Assembly (NCBI GenBank): GCA_018830645.1
Contig: JAHJSA010000080.1
Coordinates: 1 to 49,279 of the forward strand
DNA from: Actinomycetota bacterium
Lineage (GTDB): Bacteria > Actinomycetota > Thermoleophilia > RBG-16-64-13
Reading direction: 5' to 3'
Length of the DNA stretch: 49,279 bases
This document shows, piece after piece, positions 7,342-17,049 of the stretch. Under the pieces are notes generated by a model, which saw only the letters and a list, made by a program, of their open reading frames with translations, was not told the DNA's origin and searched no databases. Numbering within the stretch: the first letter of the stretch is position 1; every line of letters starts with the position of its first letter. A program made the translations under genes and the position numbers.

Positions 7342-10017
7342 ATGGGGAACACAACGCGTCGCACGCCTCGCAAGGGCCCGTCTCTGCTCGTGCGTGCACT
7401 CAGACTGTTGCTCTTGCTCGGCCTGCTCACCATGATCGCCGCGCTTGCCGGAGCTACCGGCGTGTGGGTGGGCATCTCCTCGAACCTGCCGTCACTCGAG
7501 GCACAGGGCGACTACGAGGCCGCCCAGACTTCGAAGATCTTCGACTCGGCCGACCCCCCCAACCTCCTCGCCGAGCTCCATGGCATCGAGAACCGCGAGG
7601 TGGTCTCAGAGGATCAGATACCCCAAGTGGTGCGTGACGCGGTCGTGGCCATCGAAGACGCGCGCTTCTACGAGCACCGCGGCGTCGACCCCATCGGCAT
7701 CGCTCGGGCGCTCTGGGCGGACCTACGACAGCGGAGCTTCGTGCAGGGTGGCTCGACGATCACCCAGCAGTTCATCAAGAACGCCTTCATCTCCGACGAG
7801 AAGACCTTGGACCGCAAGGTCAAGGAGGCCGCACTCGCCTATCAACTCGAGAGGAAGTGGTCCAAGGACAAGATCCTCAACGAGTACCTGAACATCATCT
7901 ATTTCGGCGAGGGAGCGTACGGGATCCAGGCCGCCGCCCGCACCTACTTCGGCATCCCCGCCTCAGAACTCGACCTCGCACAAGCCGCCCTTCTCGTGGG
8001 CGTCCCGAAGTCCCCCTCCAACTACTCCCCCCGCAGGAATCCGGAGGCGGCTCGTGGGCGCCGCGACCTGATCCTGAATGTCATGTACCAGCAGGGACTG
8101 ATCGCGAGCGACGAACTCCAGGCAGCGCTCGCCGAAGACCCGGTGCTCACACCTCAGACCGACCGGCTCGAAGGCCCGGTACCCTACTGGGTCGAGATGG
8201 TGCGCGAACAGCTGGTGGCCCGGTACGGCTCCACCACGGTGCTCCAGGGTGGTTTGAGGGTCTACACGTCGATCGACCTGCGCCTGCAGGAGATCGCGGA
8301 ACGGGCGATCGCCGATACTCTCGACGAGCCGGGCGATCCCAGCGCCGCCCTCGTGTCGATAGACCTTCGCACAGGCGCCATCGTCGCTATGGTCGGGGGT
8401 GCCGACTTCGGCGTTCAGCAGTTCAACCTCGCCACCCAGGGTCGCAGGCAACCCGGCTCGGCCTTCAAGACCTTCGTGCTCGCCACGGCCCTCGAGCAGG
8501 GAGTGAGCCCGGGCAACACGTACGACTCGGGACCGATCACGATCGAACTGCCCGGCGACGACTGGAACGTGAAGTCGAACGACTCCGGCCGCATCAGCCT
8601 CGCGGAAGCGACCGCGATCTCCAGTAACGGCGTGTTCGCCCGTCTGATCATGGATGTGGGCCCGGAGCAGGTGATCGAGACGGCGCGGCGCCTCGGCATC
8701 GAGGCACCCCTGGAACCGAATCCAGCCATCGCCTTGGGTGGTCTCCGCACCGGCGTGAGCCCTCTTGAGATGGCCGTCGCCTACGGCAGCATCGCCACCG
8801 GAGGAGAGCGACTTTCGGGTAGCGTGGTGTTCGACCCGGATCACCCGGTGACCCCCATATCCATATTCCGGGTGGAGACCGCGGACGGTGTCGCGGTCGA
8901 CGAGAACCGGCTGGTGCGCACCCCCGTAATCGACTCGCTCGTCGCCTACCAGACGACTCAGGCCCTGAAAGACGTGATCACCCGTGGCACGGGCCGCAAG
9001 GCGGACATCTCCCGGCCCGCAGCGGGCAAGACTGGTACGACCCAGTCGTATCAGGACGCCTGGTTCGTCGGCTACACGCCGGATGTGGTCACCTCAGTAT
9101 GGGTTGGCTACCCCGACGAACAGAAGCCCATGACGGACGTGCACGGCATCTCGGTGACGGGTGGCTCGTTCCCCGCACAGATCTGGGCAGCATATATGAA
9201 GGAAGCGCTCGACGGCGTCGAACCTCGGGACTTCCCCGAGCCCCCGGGCTCGGAGTGGGTCACAGTGTTCATCGACCCGGAGAGCGGACTGCTCGCCACC
9301 GAGTGGTGCCCGGACAGCATCCCCGCCCGCTTCCTCAAGGGCACAGCCCCCACGGACACGTGCCCCTTGCACTCCCCCCAGGAGACGCCCGTGCCCGACG
9401 TGACGGGCTTGACCCTCGCCGCCGCGCGCACGGCGCTCGAAGAGGCGCGGTTCGTAGTAGAGGTTGTGGAGATCAGCGACGCCTCGTACCCGGACGGCAT
9501 CGTCATCTCCCAAGACCCTTCGCCCGGGACATCGCACCTGCAGGGCAGCAAGGTGCGCATCACGTACGTCGTGGGCGGAACGCCCCCAGGCGTGGTGCCC
9601 ACTGTGGTGGGTCTCGACGTGACTGCAGCCGGGAAGAGCCTCAAGGCCGCAGGCTACGCGGTGAGCACCACGGAGGTCACGTCGGAGGCCCCCGTCGGCA
9701 TCGTCCTTGAACAAACGCCCCACGGGGGCGCCGGGCTCGAAAAAGGCGGCTCCGTAGCTCTGGTGGTGAGTTCCGGACCGCCGGCGGACACCACCACGAC
9801 CACACGGGAGAGCGTCGCGGTGCCTGACGTCGTCGGCCTGAAACTCGCCCGTGCACTGAAGGCGCTCGAGACCGCCGGCCTACTGGCCGAGGTGACCGAG
9901 CGCATCGCGACGGAAGACCCACAGAAAGCCGACACGATCGCCACGCAGACCCCCGACCCCGGAGCCTCGCTGCGACGCGGCGGTACGGTGTCCCTCGGCG
10001 TGTACGCGCTCCCTTGA
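7342..10017 (+). CDS. class A penicillin-binding protein with PASTA repeats
   Basis: This bifunctional peptidoglycan synthase is anchored by one N-terminal helix (about 17-43) and faces the cell wall. The glycosyltransferase (GT51) domain spans about 60-240, with catalytic Glu105 in IEDARFYEHRGVD and the GGSTITQQ motif. The transpeptidase domain follows, with Ser373 in SAFK, the SSN motif at 427-429 and KTG at 563-565. Three PASTA repeats occupy about 687-891 (VPDVTGLTLAAARTALEEA, VPTVVGLDVTAAGKSLKAAG, VPDVVGLKLARALKALETAG). All active-site motifs are intact. The ATG follows GAGGG by about 8 nt. It is transcribed away from tyrS and converges on the NIF3-like gene. The architecture is that of the PonA-type PBPs of Gram-positive bacteria. 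Confidence 0.95.
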   Translation: MGNTTRRTPRKGPSLLVRALRLLLLLGLLTMIAALAGATGVWVGISSNLPSLEAQGDYEAAQTSKIFDSADPPNLLAELHGIENREVVSEDQIPQVVRDAVVAIEDARFYEHRGVDPIGIARALWADLRQRSFVQGGSTITQQFIKNAFISDEKTLDRKVKEAALAYQLERKWSKDKILNEYLNIIYFGEGAYGIQAAARTYFGIPASELDLAQAALLVGVPKSPSNYSPRRNPEAARGRRDLILNVMYQQGLIASDELQAALAEDPVLTPQTDRLEGPVPYWVEMVREQLVARYGSTTVLQGGLRVYTSIDLRLQEIAERAIADTLDEPGDPSAALVSIDLRTGAIVAMVGGADFGVQQFNLATQGRRQPGSAFKTFVLATALEQGVSPGNTYDSGPITIELPGDDWNVKSNDSGRISLAEATAISSNGVFARLIMDVGPEQVIETARRLGIEAPLEPNPAIALGGLRTGVSPLEMAVAYGSIATGGERLSGSVVFDPDHPVTPISIFRVETADGVAVDENRLVRTPVIDSLVAYQTTQALKDVITRGTGRKADISRPAAGKTGTTQSYQDAWFVGYTPDVVTSVWVGYPDEQKPMTDVHGISVTGGSFPAQIWAAYMKEALDGVEPRDFPEPPGSEWVTVFIDPESGLLATEWCPDSIPARFLKGTAPTDTCPLHSPQETPVPDVTGLTLAAARTALEEARFVVEVVEISDASYPDGIVISQDPSPGTSHLQGSKVRITYVVGGTPPGVVPTVVGLDVTAAGKSLKAAGYAVSTTEVTSEAPVGIVLEQTPHGGAGLEKGGSVALVVSSGPPADTTTTTRESVAVPDVVGLKLARALKALETAGLLAEVTERIATEDPQKADTIATQTPDPGASLRRGGTVSLGVYALP

Positions 10018-10055
10018 CCGAGGGCGGAAACGGTCCGCGACTTCCCGACCGGTAG

Positions 10056-11015
10056 CTACTGCGTGCGGGAGACCCGACTGAAGCTGGAGCAACTCACCAC
10101 GTCGACACCCGCGGATTCGAGGCGATCGATCACAAGGTTCATGCCCAGCGAATCGGAAGCGTGATGACCGGCGATGACCACGTTGATGTGGGCTTCCTCC
10201 GCCTTCTTCCGGTGCTCTTCGGACATATGCATGCCCAGGATGGTGCCCACTCCCGCCGCCGCCAGCCGTTGGATAGCCTCCTCCGGGCCGCTGGTGCCGC
10301 CCGTCATATCCACCATCACCTTGCCGGCACGGTACGTGGGCTCGCCCTGGAAGATCGTCGGCCCCACCCCCTGACCGACCGCCTCCCGATACTCGGGGAT
10401 CTCTTTCAGCATGTCCATGATGTCTTCAAGAGTGGCGTCCTCGTCGAGCTCGTCGCACGACTTCTGCAGGAAGGTGTTCACGCTGTTGTCCGCGGGAGTG
10501 TGGCAGCACATGAACGGCACGTCGAGGATGCGGGCCGCCGAGATCGATTGGTCCATATTCGCGGCATGTAGGTGGCGATCGACCTCTGCGGCGCGCCCGG
10601 CCATGAGCGTGTCACCGTAGGCGATGGGTACGCCGAAACGGCGCCAGATGTCGGCCTGCACCCCCATCACGGCACCAAGATCGGCCAAGGCTCGACCTTC
10701 CGGATGGTGGGCCAGGACCAAGTCGACAACCTGCCCCTTCTCGCGCAGGCGATCAGCCAAGAGGATCTCGCCGATCGAGATGTCGATGCCCACCAGCATG
10801 CGCCTGACCTCGGTATCGGGGTCGCCGACGAGGATGCGGGTGTCGCTGAAGGGATTGGTGAGAGACTCGCGGTCGAACTCCCACTTGTCTTTCTGCGGCA
10901 GGTCGGAGAGCGTCTTGCGCGCCTGCTCCAACACCCGCTCGAGACCACGGGGACCGCGCGGGTCGTTCTCCATGCCTACCTTCACGGCCTCCGAATACAG
11001 CGTACTGAGCTTCAT
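10056..11015 (-). CDS. NIF3-like dinuclear metal-centre family protein
   Basis: The protein has 319 residues and belongs to a divergent NIF3 branch. Family features are the LAHHPEGRAL segment (metal-binding His pair, about 102-103), the HTPADNSVNTFL segment, and GHHASDSLGMN near the C-terminus, which resembles the second pair of NIF3 metal ligands. NIF3 proteins bind two metal ions, and their physiological substrate is uncertain. GTP cyclohydrolase or hydrolase activity has been proposed for some. It is not the same type as the RNase H-fused NIF3 protein at 33091-34734. It lies alone, convergent with the PBP gene (about 38 bp apart), with about 95 bp of non-coding sequence upstream. The ATG at 11015 follows AGAAGGGACGCC. 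Confidence 0.85.
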   Translation of the reverse strand: MKLSTLYSEAVKVGMENDPRGPRGLERVLEQARKTLSDLPQKDKWEFDRESLTNPFSDTRILVGDPDTEVRRMLVGIDISIGEILLADRLREKGQVVDLVLAHHPEGRALADLGAVMGVQADIWRRFGVPIAYGDTLMAGRAAEVDRHLHAANMDQSISAARILDVPFMCCHTPADNSVNTFLQKSCDELDEDATLEDIMDMLKEIPEYREAVGQGVGPTIFQGEPTYRAGKVMVDMTGGTSGPEEAIQRLAAAGVGTILGMHMSEEHRKKAEEAHINVVIAGHHASDSLGMNLVIDRLESAGVDVVSCSSFSRVSRTQ

Positions 11016-11111
11016 GGCGTCCCTTCTTGGTCACCGACTCTGACAGAAGTAGTGTAGCCCAGCCTTCAGGAGACTATCCATCGGCACCCGAGATCATTCA
11101 AGAGCAAGACT

Positions 11112-11771
11112 TCAAGAGCGAGACGGTCGGCCAACGGCTCCGCCGCGGCGAGGCCCTCGAGAGAGCGCCAGGCTGCCCGGCATGACGAAGCGGAGGGGGA
11201 GCGAGCGACCTACCGATATCCCGATGCGCTCCGTGGCCTCCACGATCGGTTCATGACCGTCGTCGAACACACTCAGGCCGCTCTCTGTACCGAGCAGAGC
11301 TCCGTTCCACGAAAGATCGAGATCCAAGGCCCTCCCCACCAGACCGGGCCCGGCCGCCGAACGCACGTCGGGCGGCGTCTCCCCCGGGGGCGCAAGGGGC
11401 TCGAACGCCCGCACCAGGACGGCGGCGGCCACACCCTCCGGCCCGCACACCAGGTTCAGCAGTACGTGGATGCCGTAGCTCAGATATACATACACGGTGC
11501 CGGGCCGCCCGAACATCGCATCGTTCCGACGGGTCCTCCCTCGAGCCGCGTGGCAGGCCGGGTCCTCGGAGGGCAGGTAGGCCTCGGTCTCGACCAGCCG
11601 CCCGCCACCTGTGCCGTCGCGCCACAGGATCTTTCCCACCAGGCCGGCCGCGACTTGATCCGCCGAACGCTCGAAGAAGTCTGGGTGCAGCGGCACACCT
11701 GACGGTCGCCACCACCCGGGCAAGCCGGCCGGCGTGCGTACCTCCCGGGCCTGCCCCGCCCCTTCGCTCAT
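11112..11771 (-). CDS. 3-methyladenine DNA glycosylase (AAG/MPG family)
   Basis: This base-excision repair enzyme removes alkylated purines. The 219-residue protein shows the family pattern: FFERSADQVAAGLVGKILWR, then GGRLVETEAYLPSEDPACHA with the presumed catalytic Glu in VETEAY, then RNDAMFGRPGTVYVYLSYGI with the HVLLNLVCG strand. The C-terminal tail after about residue 195 is basic and not conserved. Its ATG overlaps the argH stop (ATGA), so it is the last gene of the arginine operon and is likely co-translated with argH. A DNA repair gene here has no evident metabolic link to arginine. The placement may simply use the operon for expression. Confidence 0.9.
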   Translation of the reverse strand: MSEGAGQAREVRTPAGLPGWWRPSGVPLHPDFFERSADQVAAGLVGKILWRDGTGGGRLVETEAYLPSEDPACHAARGRTRRNDAMFGRPGTVYVYLSYGIHVLLNLVCGPEGVAAAVLVRAFEPLAPPGETPPDVRSAAGPGLVGRALDLDLSWNGALLGTESGLSVFDDGHEPIVEATERIGISVGRSLPLRFVMPGSLALSRGPRRGGAVGRPSRS

Positions 11772-13201
11772 CCCGGCGGCACCCAGACCCCGTCCACCGC
11801 GCGGTGGAGATCGGCCAAGCGGGCGCGGGCGCCTCGAAGTTGCTCATCGACCCGCTCGGGCGCGGTGCCTCCGGGCGAGATCTTCGCGGCCACGACACTA
11901 TCGAGGTCCACCACAGCGAAGTACCCCTCGTCGAACAGCGGGCTGAGCGCGTGCAGCTCCGCCAGTGGTACCTGCGACAGATCCCAGCTCATCTCCAGAG
12001 CACGCCCCACGAGGCGTCCAGCGACGTGGTGAGCCTCCCGGAATGCCAGACCCTTCTCGACGAGGTAGTCGGCCACGTCGGTGGCCTGGGCGTACCCGCC
12101 CTCGGCCGCGCGGCGCGCGCGTTCCGAATCCACCGAGAGCACGGCTATCATCGCCTCCATCGCCTGCAAACAGAGATCGAGCTCTTCCCTGGTCTGGAAC
12201 ACGTAGAGCTTGTCTTCCTGAAGGTCCTTGTTGTACGCCAAAGGCAGCCCCTTCACCAAGGCACCCAGTGAGGCGAGGCGACCGATGAATCCTGCGGCCT
12301 TGCCGCGCACGAGCTCCGCCGCGTCGGGGTTCTTCTTCTGCGGCATGATGCTCGATCCCGACGTCCAGGAATCGGGGAGCGCGAACAGCCCGAACTCCTG
12401 TGACGACCACAGCACCAACTCCTCGGCCAAGCGCGACAGGTGGAGGGCGCAGTTCGTCGCCACGGCCACGTATTCGAAGGCCGCGTCACGCGCCGCGACG
12501 GCATCCATCGCGTTGGGCGCCACCATCGCGAACCCGAGTTCGGCCGCCACCATCTCGCGATCGAGCGGGTAGTTCACCCCGGCAAGGGCGCCCGCCCCCA
12601 GCGGCATCCACGAGCTCTCGAACCACCTCAGCAGGCGGCCTGCATCCCGCTCCAGCATCGAGCCGTAGGCGAGCAGATGGTGAGCGAGCGACACCGGTTG
12701 TGCACGCTGCAGATGGGTGTAACCGGGCACGATCACCCCGCGCCACTCCTCCGCTCGGGCCAGGAGAGTCTCGAGCAGAGCAAGTACGCCTTGCAGGTGG
12801 CCGTGGACCGCCTCACGCAGGTAGAGCTGGGAATCGAGGGCCACCTGGTCATTGCGGCTGCGCCCGGTGTGCACCTTCCCCCCCACAGGCCCGACGATCT
12901 CGGTGAGACGACGCTCCATAGCCATGTGCACGTCTTCGTCGCGAAGATCCCACGGGACCGTGCCGGAGGCCACCTCCTTCGCCAACTGAGCCAGCCCGTC
13001 GAGGAGCGTCACCACCTCGTCCACCGCGAGCACCCCGACGGCACCCAACATGCGCACGTGCGCCATCGACCCGCGCAGATCGTGCGGTGCGAGCACGTGG
13101 TCGAACGGGAGTGACGCGTTCAGCCGCTCGAACAGCGGAGTCTGCACCTCCGAGAAGCGTCCTCCCCACGGCTTCGGGCGAGCTGTGCCCCCCTCTTCCA
13201 T
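11768..13201 (-). CDS. argH: argininosuccinate lyase
   Basis: This enzyme catalyses the last arginine step, argininosuccinate to arginine plus fumarate. The 477-residue protein carries the superfamily signature GSSIMPQKKNPDAAELVRG with the catalytic serine loop, the HTGRSRNDQVALD segment and GYTHLQRAQPVSL. The start MEEGGTARPKPWGGRFSE was chosen because its ATG overlaps the argG stop (TGATG) and the KPWGGRF motif is the normal ArgH N-terminus. The frame to 13252 is only upstream read-through. Its own stop overlaps the glycosylase start. It is an operon gene. Confidence 0.97.
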   Translation of the reverse strand: MEEGGTARPKPWGGRFSEVQTPLFERLNASLPFDHVLAPHDLRGSMAHVRMLGAVGVLAVDEVVTLLDGLAQLAKEVASGTVPWDLRDEDVHMAMERRLTEIVGPVGGKVHTGRSRNDQVALDSQLYLREAVHGHLQGVLALLETLLARAEEWRGVIVPGYTHLQRAQPVSLAHHLLAYGSMLERDAGRLLRWFESSWMPLGAGALAGVNYPLDREMVAAELGFAMVAPNAMDAVAARDAAFEYVAVATNCALHLSRLAEELVLWSSQEFGLFALPDSWTSGSSIMPQKKNPDAAELVRGKAAGFIGRLASLGALVKGLPLAYNKDLQEDKLYVFQTREELDLCLQAMEAMIAVLSVDSERARRAAEGGYAQATDVADYLVEKGLAFREAHHVAGRLVGRALEMSWDLSQVPLAELHALSPLFDEGYFAVVDLDSVVAAKISPGGTAPERVDEQLRGARARLADLHRAVDGVWVPPG

Positions 13202-14403
13202 CAACTGTCGCCTGGAGCGCGACGGGCCCAGACCTCCAGGGGAAGGCCCCACAGATCCACGAAACCCTTGGCCGATTCGTGACTGAACCGGTCACCCGCT
13301 CCATACGTGGCCAACTCCTCCACGTACATCGAGTTGGGCGAGCGGCGACCGCGCACGGTGCAGGAACCCTTGTAGAAGAGCAGTCGCGCCTCCCCCGTGA
13401 CCCGTATCTGCGTGTGCGCGACGAATGCCTTCAGAGCGTCCGCCAGGGGGCTGAACCACTGCCCGTCGTAGATCATGTCGGCGAGGCGTTGCTCGACCCC
13501 CCGCTTGAAATGAAGCAGGTCGCGCGTGAGAACGAGGTCTTCGATCTCTTTGTGGGCGAGGATCAGAGCCAATGCACCCGGCGTCTCGTAGATCTCGCGG
13601 CTCTTGATGCCTACGAGCCGGTTCTCGATCATGTCGATGCGCCCGAAGCCGTGGCGTCCACCCAGCTCATCGATGGTGTCGATGAGCGTGAGCGGTTCCA
13701 TCCAGACACCGTCGAGCGATACCGGGATGCCCCGTTCGAACCCTACGACCACCTCCGCCCCGTCATCGGGAGCCAGTCTCGGGTCCACGGTCACCGTGAA
13801 CGCCTCGTCCGGCGGCGATTCCCACGGGTCCTCGAGCTCGCCGCACTCGATCGTGCGTCCCCAGACGTTCTCGTCGATGGAGAACGGGTTCTTCTTCGTG
13901 AGCGGGATCTCGATGCCGCGCGAAGCCACGTAGTCGAGGATCTCGGGCCTGGTCATGTTCCACTCTCGCGCCGGCCCGAGCACGTCGATCGTTGGGTCGA
14001 GGCAGCGGATCGAAACGTCGAACCGCACTTGGTCGTTCCCCTTAGCCGTACAGCCATGCGCGATCGACCGGGCACCCTTCTCCTGGGCGAGTTCGACCAT
14101 CTTCTTTGAGATCAAGGGACGCGACAGCGCCGAGACCAGCGGGTACCTCTCCTCGTAGAGCGCGTTCGCCGCAAGAGCGGGGAGCACGAACTCGCGCACG
14201 AACTCCTCTTTGGCGTCGATGATCACCGCGTCCACGGCCCCCGCGGCCAACGCCCGCTCTCGGAGCATCTCCAGGTCCTTCGCGCGGCCGACGTCCACCA
14301 GCGCCGCCACCACGTCGACCCCGTGGTTCTCCATGAGGTACGGGATCAGTGCCGAGGTGTCCAAGCCGCCCGAGTAGGCGAGCACGCATAGGTCACGGGT
14401 CAT
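13201..14403 (-). CDS. argG: argininosuccinate synthase
   Basis: This enzyme joins citrulline and aspartate using ATP to give argininosuccinate. The 400-residue protein begins near the pyrophosphatase-type P-loop AYSGGLDTSALIPYL (9-23). It contains IAHGCTAKGNDQVRFD and the conserved ENVWGR segment. Length and motifs are complete. It is preceded by argR with a 3-nt gap and followed by argH with overlapping codons. Confidence 0.97.
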   Translation of the reverse strand: MTRDLCVLAYSGGLDTSALIPYLMENHGVDVVAALVDVGRAKDLEMLRERALAAGAVDAVIIDAKEEFVREFVLPALAANALYEERYPLVSALSRPLISKKMVELAQEKGARSIAHGCTAKGNDQVRFDVSIRCLDPTIDVLGPAREWNMTRPEILDYVASRGIEIPLTKKNPFSIDENVWGRTIECGELEDPWESPPDEAFTVTVDPRLAPDDGAEVVVGFERGIPVSLDGVWMEPLTLIDTIDELGGRHGFGRIDMIENRLVGIKSREIYETPGALALILAHKEIEDLVLTRDLLHFKRGVEQRLADMIYDGQWFSPLADALKAFVAHTQIRVTGEARLLFYKGSCTVRGRRSPNSMYVEELATYGAGDRFSHESAKGFVDLWGLPLEVWARRAPGDS

Positions 14404-14406
14404 GAG

Positions 14407-14865
14407 TCAGCCTCCTAGTTCGATGAAGTAGTCAGCCACGGCCAGCGCCGCGGCATCGTCCGTGGTCACCACCAACACGGTGTCGTCTCCGGCCACGCAC
14501 CCCAGGACATCCGGGTGCCCGAGTTCGTCGATCACGCGCCCCATCCCTGGAGCCGTTCCGGGCTCTGACTTCACCAGCACGATGTTGCGGGCGGCCAGCA
14601 CCGCGGTGCTGAACTCCTCCAGCATACGAGAGCATGCGAGCTCTGGATCGCGCCGGTCCTCGGCGGTCCCGAGTACGTACCGGAAGCCGCCCTTCTCATC
14701 CCGCTTCCTCTCGACCCCGAGTTCACGGAGGTCGCGGCTGATCGTGGCCTGAGTGACGTCGCACCCGAGGGCGTGCAGAGCCCGCACCAACCCTGCCTGC
14801 GTGCCCACCCGTGATGCGGTCACCACATCGCGTATCAGATGCTGGCGCTGTCTCTTGTTCAGCAC
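14407..14865 (-). CDS. argR: arginine repressor ArgR
   Basis: This arginine-sensing regulator has 152 residues. The N-terminal winged helix (about 1-70) contains TQATISRDLRELGVERKR, the DNA-recognition helix typical of ArgR. The C-terminal oligomerisation and arginine-binding domain has GTAPGMGRVIDELGHPDVLG and AGDDTVLVV. It is encoded within the operon it should control, between argF (7-bp overlap) and argG, as in many actinobacteria. The expected target is the pair of ARG boxes at 20333-20370 in front of argC, which would make the operon, including argR, autoregulated. Confidence 0.95.
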   Translation of the reverse strand: MLNKRQRQHLIRDVVTASRVGTQAGLVRALHALGCDVTQATISRDLRELGVERKRDEKGGFRYVLGTAEDRRDPELACSRMLEEFSTAVLAARNIVLVKSEPGTAPGMGRVIDELGHPDVLGCVAGDDTVLVVTTDDAAALAVADYFIELGG

Positions 14866-15782
14866 TCGTCAGCCCCCAGCAGGAAGGCGAGAAGCGCCTT
14901 CTGCACATGCAGACGATTCTCCGCCTGGTCGAAGACCACCGACCGCGCGCCGTCCATGACCGCGTCGGAGATCTCCATGCCCCTGTGCGCCGGTAGGCAG
15001 TGCATGACCACGGCGTGCGGCGAGGCGAACTCCAGCAGCCGCTCGTCGATGGCGTACGGCCGGAGAGCGCTCAGCTTCTCCTCGTCTTCCGCCTGACCCA
15101 TGCTGATCCAGACATCGGTGTACAGCGCCGACGCGCCGGTCACGGCTGTGTGCGGGTCGCGTTCTTGCCAGACCCGCACCCCGTGAGCGGTGGCCGCCTT
15201 CTGGGTCTCGGCCCACATGTCCGCGGGAAGATCGTATCCCTCCGGCGTCGACAGGCACACGTTCACACCGGTCATCGCACCGGCGATCGCCAGCGAGGCC
15301 GCCACGTTGTTGCCGTCGCCTAGGTAGGTGATCGTGCGACCCCGAGGGTCGGGAAAGCACTCTTCGAACGTGAAGATGTCGGTGAGCGCCTGACAGGGGT
15401 GGCGCTCGTCGGTGAGGGCGTTGATCACGGGTACAGAAGCGCTCGCCGCTAGATCATCCACGTCCTGCTGGGCGAAGGTGCGGATCACGATCGCGTCTAC
15501 GTATCGGGAGAGCACCCGGGCGGTGTCTTCGATGGTCTCGGAGGAGCGCATCTGCAACTCCTTCTCACCCAGGAAGAGCGGCATGCCTCCGAGTTGATAC
15601 ACACCAACGCTGAACGACACCCTGGTGCGTGTCGACGGCTTGCTGAAGATCAGGGCTACGGTCTTACCGGCGAGCACATCGCGTCGGGGCTCGAGTTTCA
15701 GTCGCGCGGCGTCGTCCAGCACCAGACGGATCTCCTTAGCCGAGAGATCCGAGACCTTCCGAAAGTGTCGCACGTCACTCAT
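14859..15782 (-). CDS. argF: ornithine carbamoyltransferase
   Basis: This enzyme transfers carbamoyl from carbamoyl phosphate to ornithine, giving citrulline. The 307-residue protein has the carbamoyl-phosphate loop STRTRVSF (about 55-62), HPCQALTDI and the ornithine-binding HCLPAHRG. The ATG at 15782 (MSDVRHFRKVSDLS) was preferred over an upstream frame start because ArgF proteins begin about here and the ATG lies eight bases inside the end of argD. It is an operon gene followed by argR. Confidence 0.97.
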   Translation of the reverse strand: MSDVRHFRKVSDLSAKEIRLVLDDAARLKLEPRRDVLAGKTVALIFSKPSTRTRVSFSVGVYQLGGMPLFLGEKELQMRSSETIEDTARVLSRYVDAIVIRTFAQQDVDDLAASASVPVINALTDERHPCQALTDIFTFEECFPDPRGRTITYLGDGNNVAASLAIAGAMTGVNVCLSTPEGYDLPADMWAETQKAATAHGVRVWQERDPHTAVTGASALYTDVWISMGQAEDEEKLSALRPYAIDERLLEFASPHAVVMHCLPAHRGMEISDAVMDGARSVVFDQAENRLHVQKALLAFLLGADEC

Positions 15783-17049
15783 CAAGCCCCTTCCTCGGGC
15801 CAAGCCCCTTCTCGGGCGGTTCGGCGGACAAGCGTGCGGCAAGGAAGCTGCCCACGCGGTCGATCTGTTCATCGCTCACGTTCAAGGGAGGAAGGAAGCG
15901 CAGAGTCACGTCGGAAGTCGCATTGAGCAGGATCCGGGCCTCGAGCGCGTCGAGCACCACCTGCTTGGCCGACACACGTACTAGGTCCACCGCCGCCATC
16001 AGACCGAGCCTGCGGACCTCACACGCCATTCCCCTTTCAACAAGCGGGGTGAGCCAACCTTCCAACCTGGCTCCCGCCTCCTCCACTCGGTGGAACAGCC
16101 CATCCCCTTCGACGAGATCGAGTACCGCGTTGGCGGCTGCAGCGACAACCGGGCCGCCGCCGAACGTAGAGCCGTGGTCGCCCGCCACCAGCACGTTCTC
16201 AGCCCGACCCCCGACGATGGCGGCCCCCATCGGAAGTCCCCCCGCGAGGGTCTTGGCCACAGTCACCACGTCGGGCGAGAGCCCGAAGCGCTGGTACGCG
16301 AAGGGCGCCCCGCAGCGGCCGAGGCCGGTCTGCACCTCGTCGAGCATGAACAGCGCGTCGTGTTCTTCACACAAAGCCTGAGCGGCTTTCAGGAACCCTT
16401 CGCGCACGAGCACGACCCCGCTCTCGCCCAACACGGGCTCCATGAGTACGGCCGCCACCTTCTGCCGGCGGAAGACTGCTTCGAGTGCGGCCTGGTCACC
16501 CACGGCCACGTGCACGAACCCCCCGAGGACGGGGGCGAACGGTGCCTGCTTCTCCGGCTGGCCGGTGGCGGAGAGCGTGGCCATGGTTCGCCCGTGGAAC
16601 GAACGGTCCAAGGTGACGATCACTGCGCTCGCACCGCCCTCCGCCGCCGCACCCGACCGCTTCTTGGCCACCTTGATCGCCACTTCGTTGGCCTCAGCCC
16701 CGCTGTTCGCGAAGAAGACCCGGCCTCCGTTGGCCATCGCAGAGAGACGTGAGGCCAGCTCGGCCTGCGGGCGCGTGACGTACAGATTCGAGCAGTGGAT
16801 CAGCGTCGAAGCCTGGGTCTGTATGGCAGCAACGATGTGAGGGTGGCAATGCCCGAAGTTGCTCACCGACAGGCCGGTGACGAAGTCCAGGTACTGGACC
16901 CCGTCGGCGCCCACGACCTCCGCCCCCGCGCCCGACACGAGTTCCAGCGGATTCCGGGCGTACGTGGGCAGCACATACCGGGCGTCCAGAGTCGCCACGT
17001 CGGGCGAAACGCGGGGGTCGGCGCTGGTCTCGTGAACCGTGCAGCTCAT
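15775..17049 (-). CDS. argD: acetylornithine aminotransferase
   Basis: This PLP-dependent class III aminotransferase converts N-acetylglutamate semialdehyde to N-acetylornithine. It has 424 residues. Signatures are the phosphate-binding NSGAEANEVAIKVAKK segment, LFMLDEVQTGLGRCG, and the PLP-lysine region VTVAKTLAGGLPMGAA. The ATG at 17049 overlaps the argB stop (TGATG). The longer frame to 17265 reads into argB in another frame and was discarded. It could also accept succinyl-diaminopimelate, as some ArgD proteins do. Confidence 0.97.
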   Translation of the reverse strand: MSCTVHETSADPRVSPDVATLDARYVLPTYARNPLELVSGAGAEVVGADGVQYLDFVTGLSVSNFGHCHPHIVAAIQTQASTLIHCSNLYVTRPQAELASRLSAMANGGRVFFANSGAEANEVAIKVAKKRSGAAAEGGASAVIVTLDRSFHGRTMATLSATGQPEKQAPFAPVLGGFVHVAVGDQAALEAVFRRQKVAAVLMEPVLGESGVVLVREGFLKAAQALCEEHDALFMLDEVQTGLGRCGAPFAYQRFGLSPDVVTVAKTLAGGLPMGAAIVGGRAENVLVAGDHGSTFGGGPVVAAAANAVLDLVEGDGLFHRVEEAGARLEGWLTPLVERGMACEVRRLGLMAAVDLVRVSAKQVVLDALEARILLNATSDVTLRFLPPLNVSDEQIDRVGSFLAARLSAEPPEKGLGPRKGLDE

